From positions 1 through 25,280 of the forward strand of contig JAQTZZ010000058.1 of NCBI GenBank assembly GCA_028687545.1: 25,280 nucleotides of DNA, read 5' to 3'. This DNA is from Candidatus Wallbacteria bacterium. Its GTDB lineage: Bacteria; Muiribacteriota; JAQTZZ01. Made by a program: the position numbers and the translations under genes. The notes below the pieces were generated by a model. The model saw only the letters and a list, made by a program, of their open reading frames with translations, was not told where the DNA came from and ran no database searches. Shown here piece after piece: positions 15,747 to 24,603 of this stretch; within the stretch, counting starts at the first letter, position 1; each line of letters begins with the position of its first letter.

Positions 15747-17657
15747 ATGTTAACCCAGATTTGCGGATTGTGTAGAAAAGATGCGGAAGTGATTAAAGAT
15801 ATAAAAGATAGATCAATTTCGGTTGTTTGTGAAAGATGTGGAGATTACATCGCTTCTGGGGAAGCTTGGGAAAGTTGCTTTCAATCACCAATTTTCAATT
15901 TTCACATTTTATCTTCCTATATCAAGCATCTGAAGTTAGAAGGGAAAAAGACACCTGTAATTAAAAGCATTGATTTCAATAAAAATAATAGTTCTTCAAT
16001 ATGGGCTCTGGCTGAAACCCATTTTCCAAAAAATATCGGTGAACAAATCAATAAATCTTTGCTGAATCTTAGGTTTCTACGCAAAAAACCAGGTGAGAGT
16101 ATAAAATTCGATCCTTTCAGAGATCTGTATTTGACCTACTCAGAAAAAAAAGAAACTTCATTATGGTTAATAAAATCACTTGAGGAAAAAGGGCTAATCA
16201 AAATTATCAGTACTTACCAAATAATCGAGTTGGATCCTGTTACAAAGCAAAAATCGATTCGTTCCAACGATGGTTTAAAAATTACCATTTCGGCAGATGG
16301 CGAAGCAAGAATCGAGGAATTAGAAAGAATTGAGGATAATTCAAAAGACAAATTTATAAACAATTTGATAACTCCTTTTGCACTTAAAAAACTCTCCTTA
16401 GTAAACTATCGTTGTTTCGAATCTCTTGATCTTGACTTTGATTCTAAATTAACCGTGCTTGTGGCTGACAACGGAGGCGGAAAAACCGCTGTCCTTGATG
16501 CAATCGCGACATGCGTGTCTACGATACCTGAATTTTCCGGCATGGAATTTTCTACCGATGATGTAAGACTTCTGGATAATGGAGAAAGAGCTGATTCATC
16601 GGGCATCGAGTTTGTCGTCTGCCATGAAAAAAATGATTTCGGGATCAGGATTGTCAAACGCAATAATTATAATCCGTCAGTGACTGAGGAAATTGAGGGA
16701 ATCGGTAATCTCCAAAAATGCAATTTAACTGAGATCATTAAGAACCTGGGTAGAGAATTTTTTGCGTACTATAAAACAGACAGGTCTTTTTCCCGAAAAG
16801 TGGAATTGAAGAGCAACACTCAAAGCAAAGTAGATCCTTCTTATTTAAATAAATTCATTTTTGCTTCAAACGAGAGTATTCATACGGCTTCCGAGTGGTT
16901 TTACGATACGGAAGACCGCGAAAGAAGAAAGAAAATTGAAAATCATAACGGATATGAAGATCCGACGCTCAGGACAATTAAAGCAGCTATTATTAAAGCT
17001 ATGCCTGAAATAACCAAAATTGAAACAGAAATTGATCCTAAAAAATCAATCATTGTTCATTTTGAAGATGTGGGAAATAAAGCGAAATTGAGGATCGATC
17101 AACTCAGTGACGGCTTTAAAATGATTTTTTCCCTTGTGCTGGATCTGAGTCTTCGCTTGACTTTAGCCAATCCTGATAGCGATAACTCTTTGAATTGTCA
17201 CGCTGTTGTGATGATCGACGAAATCGACCTGCATCTGCATCCTTCCTGGCAGCAGCGCGTGCTGACTGATCTGCAGCGGACTTTTCCGAATGTCCAGTTC
17301 ATTGTCACCACACATAGCCCGCAGGTATTGTCGACAGTGCCGAAAGAATGCATCAGGATCATCAAAAGCGAGGGCGGGAAAATATCGGTTTTTGAACCAT
17401 TCCGCAATACACACGGAGAAGAAAGCAAGGTCATCCTTGAAGATATTTTTGATACCAACTCAAGGCCTCCGGGTGAACCAAGGGAAATACTCGCCGAATA
17501 TTTACGTTTAGTGGATCATGGAAAACACGATACAGAGGAAGCAACCAAACTTAGAAAAAAGCTTGAGGAGATTTTCGGGGAAAATTATCATCAACTCGAA
17601 CTGGCTGATATTATTATCAACAGGAATTTAGCTCTCAAAAAGGCCGGTTCTAAATGA
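15747..17657 (+). CDS. ptuA: Septu-type AAA ATPase PtuA with extra N-terminal zinc-ribbon domain
   Basis: 636 aa. Residues about 214-636 are an SMC/AAA-type ATPase as in PtuA of the Septu anti-phage system: KLSLVNYRCFESLDLDF opening, Walker A ADNGGGKT (K246, T247), signature QLSDGFKM, Walker B VVMIDEIDLHLHP (D491, E492) and the H-loop TTHSP (H523). In Septu, PtuA binds and controls the HNH nuclease PtuB. Before it lies a ~213-residue region not expected in a plain PtuA: C6-x2-C9 and C28-x2-C31 form a zinc ribbon (VVCERCGDYI), and a winged-helix-like part follows (SLWLIKSLEEKGLIKII, then LKITISADGEARIEELE). Similar zinc-ribbon/winged-helix leaders occur on other defence proteins, so it may be a sensor. 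The TGA overlaps the ptuB ATG. Moderately AT-rich. The Septu assignment rests on the pairing and motifs. Confidence 0.85.
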   Translation: MLTQICGLCRKDAEVIKDIKDRSISVVCERCGDYIASGEAWESCFQSPIFNFHILSSYIKHLKLEGKKTPVIKSIDFNKNNSSSIWALAETHFPKNIGEQINKSLLNLRFLRKKPGESIKFDPFRDLYLTYSEKKETSLWLIKSLEEKGLIKIISTYQIIELDPVTKQKSIRSNDGLKITISADGEARIEELERIEDNSKDKFINNLITPFALKKLSLVNYRCFESLDLDFDSKLTVLVADNGGGKTAVLDAIATCVSTIPEFSGMEFSTDDVRLLDNGERADSSGIEFVVCHEKNDFGIRIVKRNNYNPSVTEEIEGIGNLQKCNLTEIIKNLGREFFAYYKTDRSFSRKVELKSNTQSKVDPSYLNKFIFASNESIHTASEWFYDTEDRERRKKIENHNGYEDPTLRTIKAAIIKAMPEITKIETEIDPKKSIIVHFEDVGNKAKLRIDQLSDGFKMIFSLVLDLSLRLTLANPDSDNSLNCHAVVMIDEIDLHLHPSWQQRVLTDLQRTFPNVQFIVTTHSPQVLSTVPKECIRIIKSEGGKISVFEPFRNTHGEESKVILEDIFDTNSRPPGEPREILAEYLRLVDHGKHDTEEATKLRKKLEEIFGENYHQLELADIIINRNLALKKAGSK

Positions 17658-18325
17658 GGCATCTTGTTCACTCACCAGATGAACCTTTGGAATTGAAAGC
17701 TGCTGAAAAGGCAAACCCGAGACCAGACGATCCGGATCTGGCTTGGAAGGAGTTTGGCGGGAAAGAAGAAGTAAGAAAAAGACTTTCTGAAATTCAGATG
17801 GGATTGTGTGCTTACTGCGAGATAAGATTATCCAAGGAAATCGGATTGCACATTGATCATATCAAACCCAAAACCAGATGCCCGGAAAAAACTTTTTATT
17901 GGAGCAATTTACTGCTTTCTTGTATAGCGGCCGAGAAGTTGGAAAAACTTAAAGATAGTGATAAATGCTGTGGACATTTCAAACTTAAAGCTTGGGATGA
18001 GCAGATGCTGCTTCCGACTGATGAAGACTGCGAAAAGTTTTTTATCTATCTAAAGAGTGGAGAAATTGAGCTTGCTGATAATTTGACCCCAGATGAAAAA
18101 AAACGAGGGAAATTAGCCATTGATATTCTTAACCTCAATGGGTGTTCTCGCTTGAAAAGGGAAAGAAATGAAATTATTGAAATATTTATCAAGCAGCTTG
18201 ATTCAGTAAGTGATTGCCAGAAAGCCAGAGAGATTTTTATCAATTCGGAATTATTCCCGACAAATGGGAAGTTGAAATCTTTTGTAACAGCGAAGAAACA
18301 AAGAGTTGCAGAATATCAAACCTAA
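17654..18325 (+). CDS. ptuB: Septu-type HNH endonuclease PtuB (TIGR02646-like)
   Basis: 223 aa, the usual size for PtuB. The HNH nuclease core is complete: CAYC at residues 52-55, HIDH at 66-69, PKTRCPEKTFYWSNLLLSC with N85 and C90, and a late Cys pair at 105-106 followed by GHFK. The HIDHxxPK motif gives the catalytic His and metal ligands, and the cysteines form the structural zinc site. In described Septu systems PtuB cuts DNA once licensed by PtuA on phage infection. It overlaps ptuA by 4 bp (ATGA), so the two proteins are made in balance. No reverse transcriptase or msr-msd region is near, so this is stand-alone Septu and not the retron-linked form. Confidence 0.87.
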   Translation: MRHLVHSPDEPLELKAAEKANPRPDDPDLAWKEFGGKEEVRKRLSEIQMGLCAYCEIRLSKEIGLHIDHIKPKTRCPEKTFYWSNLLLSCIAAEKLEKLKDSDKCCGHFKLKAWDEQMLLPTDEDCEKFFIYLKSGEIELADNLTPDEKKRGKLAIDILNLNGCSRLKRERNEIIEIFIKQLDSVSDCQKAREIFINSELFPTNGKLKSFVTAKKQRVAEYQT

Positions 18326-18360
18326 GAGTCGATCCACATGGAAATCAAGGGAAATAACCC

Positions 18361-19419
18361 ATGAAGAAAATACTTACAGTCGTCGGCGCTCGGCCGCAGT
18401 TTATCAAGTCATTCGCCATTTCGCTGCCGATCATGACTGAATTTGCGGATAGATTCAGCGAAGTGCTGGTGCATACAGGCCAGCATTATGATCATGAGCT
18501 GTCAGGCGTTTTTTTCGAGGAAATGAAGCTCCCAGAACCGAAATACAACCTGGAGATCGGCTCGAACAGCCCTGGAAAACAGGTCGGCCTGATGCTGATC
18601 GAGCTGGAAAAGGTCATGCAGGCGGAGAAACCTGATCTGGTGCTTACTTACGGTGACACCAATTCCACCATGGCCGCCGCGCTCTGCGCAGCGAAACTTT
18701 ACATCCCGCTCGCTCACATTGAGGCAGGCGTGAGAAGCTTTTTCTATCAGATGCCTGAGGAAATCAACAGGATAGTGACAGACAAAGTGGCTGATTTCCT
18801 GTTTACCCCGACTGAAACAGGAGTTACCAACCTCTCCCGCGAATTCCTGCGCGGGGAGATCGTGAACAGCGGGGACGTGATGCTGGACGTGTTCCAGGGA
18901 TTTTTCCAGCGCCTGAACATCGAAAAAACCGACAAAGGCTACATACTTTTCACACTGCACAGGGAAATAAACACATCCAGGGATAACCTGGAAATCATAG
19001 CCGGATTTCTTGCCCGGGTCGGGCAGAACTTGATCTGGCCCCTGCACCCCAGAGCGAAAAAATATCTCACTGAATTCGGACTGCTCCCAAAAATCACAGC
19101 AAATCCCAGGGTTTCCCTGATCGAACCTGTGAGCTACCTGGAAATGATGAAATATCTATCAGGTGCGAACCGGGTGGTCACAGATTCAGGCGGACTGGTG
19201 AAAGAAGCTTATTTCATGGGAAAACCCTGCCTGACCATGCGCGAGGAGACTGAATGGCCGGAAACCCTGGCTGGAGGCTGGAATAGCCTGGTGGGCATGG
19301 ACCCGGGAAGAATCATCGACGGCCTCAAGCAGATTCCTGAAGGGAAGTGCGCGATAGGCCAGTTCGGTGACGGGCAGGCCGCGCGGAAGATTCTGGAATA
19401 TCTGAACGGAAGAATCTGA
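18361..19419 (+). CDS. wecB: UDP-N-acetylglucosamine 2-epimerase (non-hydrolysing)
   Basis: 352 aa. It interconverts UDP-GlcNAc and UDP-ManNAc in the cytoplasm, feeding O-antigen, capsule or enterobacterial-common-antigen-like glycans. Motifs in order: VVGARPQFIKS at residues 7-17, HTGQHYDHELSGVFF, YGDTNSTMAA, HIEAGVRSF with PEEINRIVTD, TLHREINTSRDNL (family HRxEN) and TDSGGLVKEA. These cover both Rossmann lobes of the GT-B fold and the UDP site. A related enzyme acting on diacetamido sugars has the same motifs, so the precise sugar is not certain. No promoter was seen in the 35-bp gap after ptuB; transcription may read through or start inside ptuB. One base separates its stop from the next ATG. 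Confidence 0.9.
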   Translation: MKKILTVVGARPQFIKSFAISLPIMTEFADRFSEVLVHTGQHYDHELSGVFFEEMKLPEPKYNLEIGSNSPGKQVGLMLIELEKVMQAEKPDLVLTYGDTNSTMAAALCAAKLYIPLAHIEAGVRSFFYQMPEEINRIVTDKVADFLFTPTETGVTNLSREFLRGEIVNSGDVMLDVFQGFFQRLNIEKTDKGYILFTLHREINTSRDNLEIIAGFLARVGQNLIWPLHPRAKKYLTEFGLLPKITANPRVSLIEPVSYLEMMKYLSGANRVVTDSGGLVKEAYFMGKPCLTMREETEWPETLAGGWNSLVGMDPGRIIDGLKQIPEGKCAIGQFGDGQAARKILEYLNGRI

Positions 19420-19420
19420 G

Positions 19421-21091
19421 ATGAAAATTTCAGTCCTGCAGATAAGAATTACTTTATTTATACTGCTCCCGGCATATCTGCTGCTTGTTGCCGGCTGCGG
19501 GCAGCCTGAAAGCGTAATACAACCTGAAAATGAGCCTCAGATGGAAGAGACGGTTGAAACGGGCCTCTCTTATGGCGACACAGTGATCCAGTCCAGCATG
19601 ACAGATGCGATCAATCTGAATCCAGTCATCTGCACTGACTCCTATTCCAGAGCGATCTGCACCAAGGTATATGGCAGCCTGGTGAGATTCAATGCCAGCC
19701 TGGAAATCGAAGCATATCTTGCAGACACCTGGGAAATGACTCCTGACTGCAGGTCAGTCACTTTCCGGCTGAAGCAGGGAGTGCACTGGGAAGACGGGCC
19801 TGAGCTGACGGCAGATGATGTGAAATTCACCTATGACAAGCTCCTGGACCCTGCTGTCAAATCGCCGCGCAGGCAGAGATTTGCTTTCATCAGGACCGTA
19901 GAGATCATCGATTCCCATGAAATCAGATTCGATTTCACGATGCCATTTTCCACTGCGATCTGCCGCTTCATCATGTCGATCATGCCCAGGCATATTTTCG
20001 AACATGAGAATTTCAATGAAAACGATTACAACAATCATCCGGTCGGCATCGGGCCTTTCAAGTTCATCAGATGGGACAAGGGCGAGCAGATAGTGCTGGA
20101 AGCCAACAAGGAATGTTACTGCGGCAGGCCTTTCGTCGACAGCTATATAGTCAGGGTAGTGCCTGATCAGACAGTTCTCTTTCAATATCTTCTGAAAGGC
20201 GATCTGGATGTGACTGCCTTGAATGGCGATCAATACCTCAAGCAGGCCAGTGACCAGGAATTCACCCGCAGATTCAACATCTACCGTTACAATGCAGGAA
20301 CAGGCTACTCTTTTATCGCCTACAACACCAGAAACGAAATGTTCCAGAAAGATGTACGCAAGGCTTTGTCCATGGCCATTGACGCTGATGCGATTCTGAA
20401 AGAGATTTATTACGGTCTCGGCCGGAGGGTTACCGGGCCTTTCGCCTCCTCATCCAGCGACTATGACAGTACCTTGAAGCCTCTGCCATACTCAACCATA
20501 GAGGCTGCACTGCTTCTATCTAAAAGCGGATGGGTCGATTCTGATCATGACGGCGTCCTGGAGCGGGAAGGCCGGAAATTCTCCCTCGTTTTTTCCTGTT
20601 CCGGCGGCTCCAGGATCAGCAGACTCCTTGTCGACAGAATCTGTGGCTACTGGAGAAACATCGGGATCCGGACCACTGTCGAAGTGGAGGAATGGAGCTC
20701 GCTCCTCAATCGGACTAAGACCGGAAATTTCGATGTGCTGACAATGTCCTTTGACACTGAATGCGACCCTGACCAGTCATTAATCTGGCATTCGTCCAAC
20801 ATCCCTGATCCGGCACACGGCAGCGAAGGGATGAATTACGCCGGATATAAGAATCCTGAAGTGGATGCCCTGTGGATGGAAGCGAGGGCTACCCTGGACA
20901 GGGAAAAGAAGACTGCCATCTATCACAGGATTCATCAGCTGATTTACGATGACCAGCCTTTCACCTTCCTGTTTTCAATTGACACGATCTACGCTGTTGA
21001 CAAGAGAATCTGCGGGATCAAGCCGGCACCGGCAGGTATCTTCCATAATCTCAGTTACTGGTATGTGCCGAAAGACAGGCAGAAGCACTGA
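19421..21091 (+). CDS. Oligopeptide-binding lipoprotein of an ABC transporter (DppA/OppA family)
   Basis: 556 aa. The N-terminus is a lipoprotein signal with lipobox LLVAGC, C26 being the lipidated Cys. The rest is a family-5 solute-binding protein: DAINLNPVICTDSYSRAICT, then LADTWEMTPDCRSVTFRLKQ, then GVHWEDGPELTADDVKFTYD, NHPVGIGPFKFIRW, and KDVRKALSMAIDADAIL. It binds di- or oligopeptides, or another small ligand such as nickel or heme, in the periplasm for import. No permease or ATPase genes follow, so it would use a transporter encoded elsewhere. It starts one base after wecB and probably shares its transcript. It converges on nadE with 20 bp between stops; no hairpin terminator is obvious there. 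Confidence 0.9.
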   Translation: MKISVLQIRITLFILLPAYLLLVAGCGQPESVIQPENEPQMEETVETGLSYGDTVIQSSMTDAINLNPVICTDSYSRAICTKVYGSLVRFNASLEIEAYLADTWEMTPDCRSVTFRLKQGVHWEDGPELTADDVKFTYDKLLDPAVKSPRRQRFAFIRTVEIIDSHEIRFDFTMPFSTAICRFIMSIMPRHIFEHENFNENDYNNHPVGIGPFKFIRWDKGEQIVLEANKECYCGRPFVDSYIVRVVPDQTVLFQYLLKGDLDVTALNGDQYLKQASDQEFTRRFNIYRYNAGTGYSFIAYNTRNEMFQKDVRKALSMAIDADAILKEIYYGLGRRVTGPFASSSSDYDSTLKPLPYSTIEAALLLSKSGWVDSDHDGVLEREGRKFSLVFSCSGGSRISRLLVDRICGYWRNIGIRTTVEVEEWSSLLNRTKTGNFDVLTMSFDTECDPDQSLIWHSSNIPDPAHGSEGMNYAGYKNPEVDALWMEARATLDREKKTAIYHRIHQLIYDDQPFTFLFSIDTIYAVDKRICGIKPAPAGIFHNLSYWYVPKDRQKH

Positions 21092-21111
21092 CTGTCACAG
21101 AATACTCGCGC

Positions 21112-22761
21112 TCATTTATACTCGTTCACTGCCGCGATCGGGAAACGGCGGCCTGCTCCGAAAGATTTGGAAGTCACTTTCAGGCAGAGCGGCGCCTGCC
21201 TGCGCTTGTATTCATTTTTTTCGATGGCCTTGATCACCCAGGCTACAGTGTCAGGCGCGAAGCCCTTGCCTACGATTTCCTGATAAGACAGGTTTTCCTC
21301 AATGTAATGATGCAGGATCGCATCCAGCACGGGATATGGAGGCAGTGTATCCTGATCAGTCTGATTTGGTCTCAGTTCAGCTGAGGGCGCTTTCTCGATG
21401 GTGGCCTTCGGAATTATCTCTCTTCCGCGGTTCAGGTACTCTGCGATCCTGTAAATCATGGTTTTCGGTACGTCAGCGATCACAGCCAGGCCTCCGTTCA
21501 TGTCGCCGTACAATGTGCAGTAGCCGACCGCCATTTCGCTCTTGTTGCCTGTGGAAAGCAGGATGGAATTGAATTTGTTGGAAAAAGCCATCAAAAAATT
21601 TCCCCTGATCCTGGCCTGCAGGTTTTCTTCAGTCAAATCCGGCTGCATGTTTCTGAAATGGGGTGTCAATATCTCCAGGTTTTTATCGAATACAGCTTTG
21701 ATCGGGATGATCTTGAATTCGATCCCGAGATTTAGAGCCAGTTTTCGTGAATCTTCGATACTTCCGGCAGAGGAGTACTGGGAAGGCATGGTGATTCCAA
21801 GCACATTTTCCGCAGAGAGCGCTTCCACAGCCAGGCAGCAGACCAGGGCTGAATCGATTCCTCCGGAGAGTCCCAGCACTGCCTTCTTGAAGCCGGTCTT
21901 GCTAAAATAATCCTTAACTCCCAGCACCAGAGCATCATGCACGGATTTAATCTGTTCCTGTGGTTCCTGCTCCTTTACAGTCCCGGGATTATCAGTGTCC
22001 AGCCGCTGAATGGATTCTTCAAAACAGGGAAGCTGCAGCCTTGATTTCCCTGCACTATCGATGAACATGCTGCCGCCGTCAAAGATCAGTTCATCGTTGC
22101 CTCCGACCTGATTGACATAGATAAAAGGGACTCTGTGCCTGGCGGCATGCTCGGAAAACAGCTGGAATCTCACTTTCTCTTTACCTGAAGTAAAGGGAGA
22201 ACTGGCGATATTGATGAGAAGGTCAGCCTTCATGGCTGCAAGCTGCACAGGGTCGACATCATAGATTTTCTTGTTGAACAATCCCGCGGAATGGAACCAG
22301 GCGTCTTCGCAGATTGTGATGCCGAGAGATGTACCTCTGAAATTGAAGTTGTCATAGCACCGATTCTGATCAAAATACCGGGTTTCATCGAAAACATCAT
22401 AATTCGGGAGCAGGGTCTTGGCCTGAGTAAATACGGTTTTCCCCTGATAGATGAGAAGAGCTGAATTGTATAATCCTTTTCCTGAACTCATGCCCGTTGG
22501 AATCGGCGCGCCGACCAGCAAGCCGCATTCAGGATGTCCGGCACTCTCTTTTTCAAGCCTGGCAATTGCTCCCAGCACGTTATTGATCACCCAGGGCCGT
22601 TCCAGAATATCCTTGGGAGGATAACCGGTCAGGCTGAGTTCAGGAAATATCACCAGTTCGCAGCCGGATGAGGCAACTGATCGGAAAACAGCGGCGATTT
22701 TGTCTGCATTGGCAGTAATCGCGCCGACTGTGGGGTTGATCTGGGCTAAAGAAATAATCAT
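21112..22761 (-). CDS. nadE: Glutamine-dependent NAD+ synthetase
   Basis: 549 aa from ATG 22761; the frame stays open to 22812, but that extension lies in a dispersed repeat and the family begins MIISLAQINPTVG. It makes NAD from deamido-NAD, ATP and glutamine, the last step of NAD synthesis. The N-terminal nitrilase-type glutaminase domain has its triad E41 (FPELSLTGYPPKD), K115 (QAKTLLPNY) and C151 (TICEDAWF). The C-terminal synthetase has the PP-loop SGGIDS at 299-304 and the NKSEMAVGYCTLYGDMNGGL stretch. The two-domain form uses glutamine directly and needs no separate amidotransferase. It lies 57 bp downstream of pckA on the same strand and may share its transcript. Confidence 0.95.
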   Translation of the reverse strand: MIISLAQINPTVGAITANADKIAAVFRSVASSGCELVIFPELSLTGYPPKDILERPWVINNVLGAIARLEKESAGHPECGLLVGAPIPTGMSSGKGLYNSALLIYQGKTVFTQAKTLLPNYDVFDETRYFDQNRCYDNFNFRGTSLGITICEDAWFHSAGLFNKKIYDVDPVQLAAMKADLLINIASSPFTSGKEKVRFQLFSEHAARHRVPFIYVNQVGGNDELIFDGGSMFIDSAGKSRLQLPCFEESIQRLDTDNPGTVKEQEPQEQIKSVHDALVLGVKDYFSKTGFKKAVLGLSGGIDSALVCCLAVEALSAENVLGITMPSQYSSAGSIEDSRKLALNLGIEFKIIPIKAVFDKNLEILTPHFRNMQPDLTEENLQARIRGNFLMAFSNKFNSILLSTGNKSEMAVGYCTLYGDMNGGLAVIADVPKTMIYRIAEYLNRGREIIPKATIEKAPSAELRPNQTDQDTLPPYPVLDAILHHYIEENLSYQEIVGKGFAPDTVAWVIKAIEKNEYKRRQAPLCLKVTSKSFGAGRRFPIAAVNEYK

Positions 22762-22773
22762 ATTTCTTATTCC

Positions 22774-22809
22774 TACGAAATCAGGGCATCCGCGAGGGAT
22801 GCCCCTACA
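22774..22809. repeat. Dispersed CGCGAGG-type repeat with perfect hairpin, third locus
   Basis: GGGCATCC and GGATGCCC are perfect 8-bp arms around GCGAG (22784-22804), inside a 36-bp unit starting TACGAAATC and ending CCTACA. It aligns with the elements at 1155 and 7198. It is nearly all of the gap between pckA and nadE; on the minus strand the hairpin is followed by TGATTTCG, not a T run, so it is not a clear terminator. Confidence 0.6.
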
Positions 22810-22818
22810 CATTATTTT

Positions 22819-24459
22819 TTATTTACCAGGGCATTGCGCCACTATGTTAGGGAGAATTCCTGACCTTCCGTAAGCTTTGTCGAAATTTTCGGAAAATTCC
22901 AGGGCCAGTTTCCGAGCCCGCTCTTCATAAGCTGCAGGTTCCTTCCAGGTATTGCGCGGTGACAGCACTTCAGCCGGCACTCCAGGGCAGGCTGTAGGCA
23001 CAGCCAGATGGAAAAGCCGGTCTTCCAGAAAGCTGCAGTTTCGCATCTCGCCCTTAAGGATTGCGCGGATGATGGAACGGGTCAGGTTGATGTCCATCCG
23101 TTTGCCGATCCCGTATGGGCCGCCGCTCCAGCCGGTGTTGACCAGATAGACATCAGTCTGGTACTTGTCCATTTTTTCACCAAGCAGCTTCATATAGTCA
23201 CCAGGGTTTCTGGGCATGAAAGGACCGCCGAAAAAGCGGGAAAAAGTGGTGGTCGGCTCAGTGACTCCTGTTTCAGTTCCAGCCAGCTTGCTGGTATATC
23301 CAAGCAGAAACCAGAGCATGGCCCGTTCGCGGGTGAGTCTGGCTACAGGCGGCAATACTCCGTTGGCGTCTGCGGCAAGGAAGATGATGTTCTGAGGGTG
23401 GCCGGCCCTGGACGAAGGTTCGATGTTTTTAAGGAATGTCAGCGGGTAAGAGCCGCGGGAGTTTTCAGTCAGGCGGCTGTCATTGAGGTCAAAGCGGCCA
23501 TCCGGATAAAGCAGGGCGTTCTCGATGATCGCTCCATGCCTCAGATAGCTTGCTTTGTGAAAACAGGCATTGAAAATTTCAGGTTCCTTTTTGGGGTTGA
23601 GGTTGATCAGCTTGGCATAACAGCCCCATTCGAAATTGGCGATGCCTGTATCGTTCCAGCCATGTTCGTCATCTCCAATCAGGAGCAGTTCAGGGTCCGC
23701 TGACAGAGTGGTCTTGCCCGTGCCGGAAAGACCCAAAAACAGGGCTACGTTATTTCCGTCCTTGCTTACATTGGCTGAGCAGTGCAGTGGTAAAATGCCA
23801 TGCTTCGGAAGCAGATAATTCATTACTGTGAACATCAGCTTTTTCACACTGCCGCAATACGATGATCCGTAGATTATTCCGAGCATATTTTCGAAATCAA
23901 CCGCAATCGCCAGATCCGAAGCCCTGCCGTCGGCCAATTTGCGTAACTTTCCTGTGTACTGCGTACTGTCCAACTTGTCCTTTGGGACAACTAGAATGTG
24001 GAACGGAGTTCCGGCAAAAACACTCTTGCCGGCATCCTGTGCAGGACGGAACATGTTGTCTGTAAAAAGGGAGGTCAGTGCAAGGGACGAGATCGTGACA
24101 ACAGGCAGAGAATAACTTGAGTCAGCACCAAGGGATCGTTCTGTAAGATAGAGTTTCTCCTTGCCCGATAAGGTTCTGACCGCATCATCGAACAGCTGGG
24201 CAAAGGCATCAGGTGAAAGTGGAATATTATTGGCGGATGTCCAGTCGATTTCATGTTCATAAGAAGGCCGTTTCACGATGTAGGTGTCTTTAGGACTTCT
24301 GCCGGTAGATTCAGGTGGTGTCCAGGTAGCCAGAGCTCCGTTAGCCGATTTGACGGCTTCCAGATTTAAAACAGCTTCGCGGATCATCTGCTTGCGGTCC
24401 GGATTTCGATTCAGATTGGCTCCGTTGAGCATTCTTTTGAGTTTCTCGGAAAAAATCAT
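22819..24459 (-). CDS. pckA: Phosphoenolpyruvate carboxykinase (ATP)
   Basis: 546 aa from ATG 24459, with GGGGGT a few bases upstream; a GTG two codons earlier (24465) is possible. It converts oxaloacetate and ATP to phosphoenolpyruvate, CO2 and ADP, the entry step of gluconeogenesis, or the reverse in fermenters. The ATP-type signature is clear: GLSGTGKTTLSADPELLLIG (P-loop) followed by DDEHGWNDTGIANFEWGCYA, which holds kinase-2 and metal residues. Other family blocks are VVPKDKL, GSSYCGSVKK and NTGWSGGPYGIGKRM. Length is typical. It has its own promoter and a palindrome upstream, and is divergent from a sugar ABC-transporter lipoprotein gene. Confidence 0.95.
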   Translation of the reverse strand: MIFSEKLKRMLNGANLNRNPDRKQMIREAVLNLEAVKSANGALATWTPPESTGRSPKDTYIVKRPSYEHEIDWTSANNIPLSPDAFAQLFDDAVRTLSGKEKLYLTERSLGADSSYSLPVVTISSLALTSLFTDNMFRPAQDAGKSVFAGTPFHILVVPKDKLDSTQYTGKLRKLADGRASDLAIAVDFENMLGIIYGSSYCGSVKKLMFTVMNYLLPKHGILPLHCSANVSKDGNNVALFLGLSGTGKTTLSADPELLLIGDDEHGWNDTGIANFEWGCYAKLINLNPKKEPEIFNACFHKASYLRHGAIIENALLYPDGRFDLNDSRLTENSRGSYPLTFLKNIEPSSRAGHPQNIIFLAADANGVLPPVARLTRERAMLWFLLGYTSKLAGTETGVTEPTTTFSRFFGGPFMPRNPGDYMKLLGEKMDKYQTDVYLVNTGWSGGPYGIGKRMDINLTRSIIRAILKGEMRNCSFLEDRLFHLAVPTACPGVPAEVLSPRNTWKEPAAYEERARKLALEFSENFDKAYGRSGILPNIVAQCPGK

Positions 24460-24508
24460 TTGCACCCCCAGGGAGAATTTGACTTTTTAACAGAGGAGAT
24501 AAGAACTA

Positions 24509-24537
24509 ATTTTAATGCGCTGAGCAGGTTTTGGCAA
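24509..24537 (-). promoter_or_regulatory. pckA: Sigma70-like promoter of pckA
   Basis: On the minus strand TTGCCA (24537-24532), a 17-bp spacer, and TAAAAT (24514-24509). Each box is one base from consensus. It is about 50 bp before the pckA ATG. Confidence 0.7.
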
Positions 24538-24545
24538 GCGGCAGA

Positions 24546-24563
24546 TGTAAAACTTGTTTTACA
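24546..24563. promoter_or_regulatory. 18-bp perfect palindrome, probable operator
   Basis: TGTAAAAC, TT, GTTTTACA: 8-bp perfect arms. It begins 8 bp upstream of the pckA -35 and lies 40 bp upstream of the divergent promoter's -35, the usual place for an activator or shared regulator. The TGTAAA/TTTACA ends are like LacI/CcpA- or GntR-type operators, but the centre lacks the CG of a typical LacI-family site, so the regulator is unknown. Confidence 0.55.
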
Positions 24564-24603
24564 GTAAGAAAATGATAGAGCCGAGCTTTTTCGATGAATT
24601 TAT

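Noticed and set aside
15747-17657. Gabija GajA or RloC/PrrC nuclease
   Set aside because: There is no TOPRIM domain, no UvrD-like helicase partner and no anticodon-nuclease motif; the partner is an HNH protein of the PtuB type.
14170-18325. Retron-linked Septu (Ec78-like)
   Set aside because: No reverse transcriptase gene is present, and no inverted-repeat-flanked RNA region was recognised near ptuA-ptuB.
22784-22804. Terminator of pckA
   Set aside because: The hairpin is strong but lacks a following T run on the minus strand and matches a repeat found elsewhere in the window.
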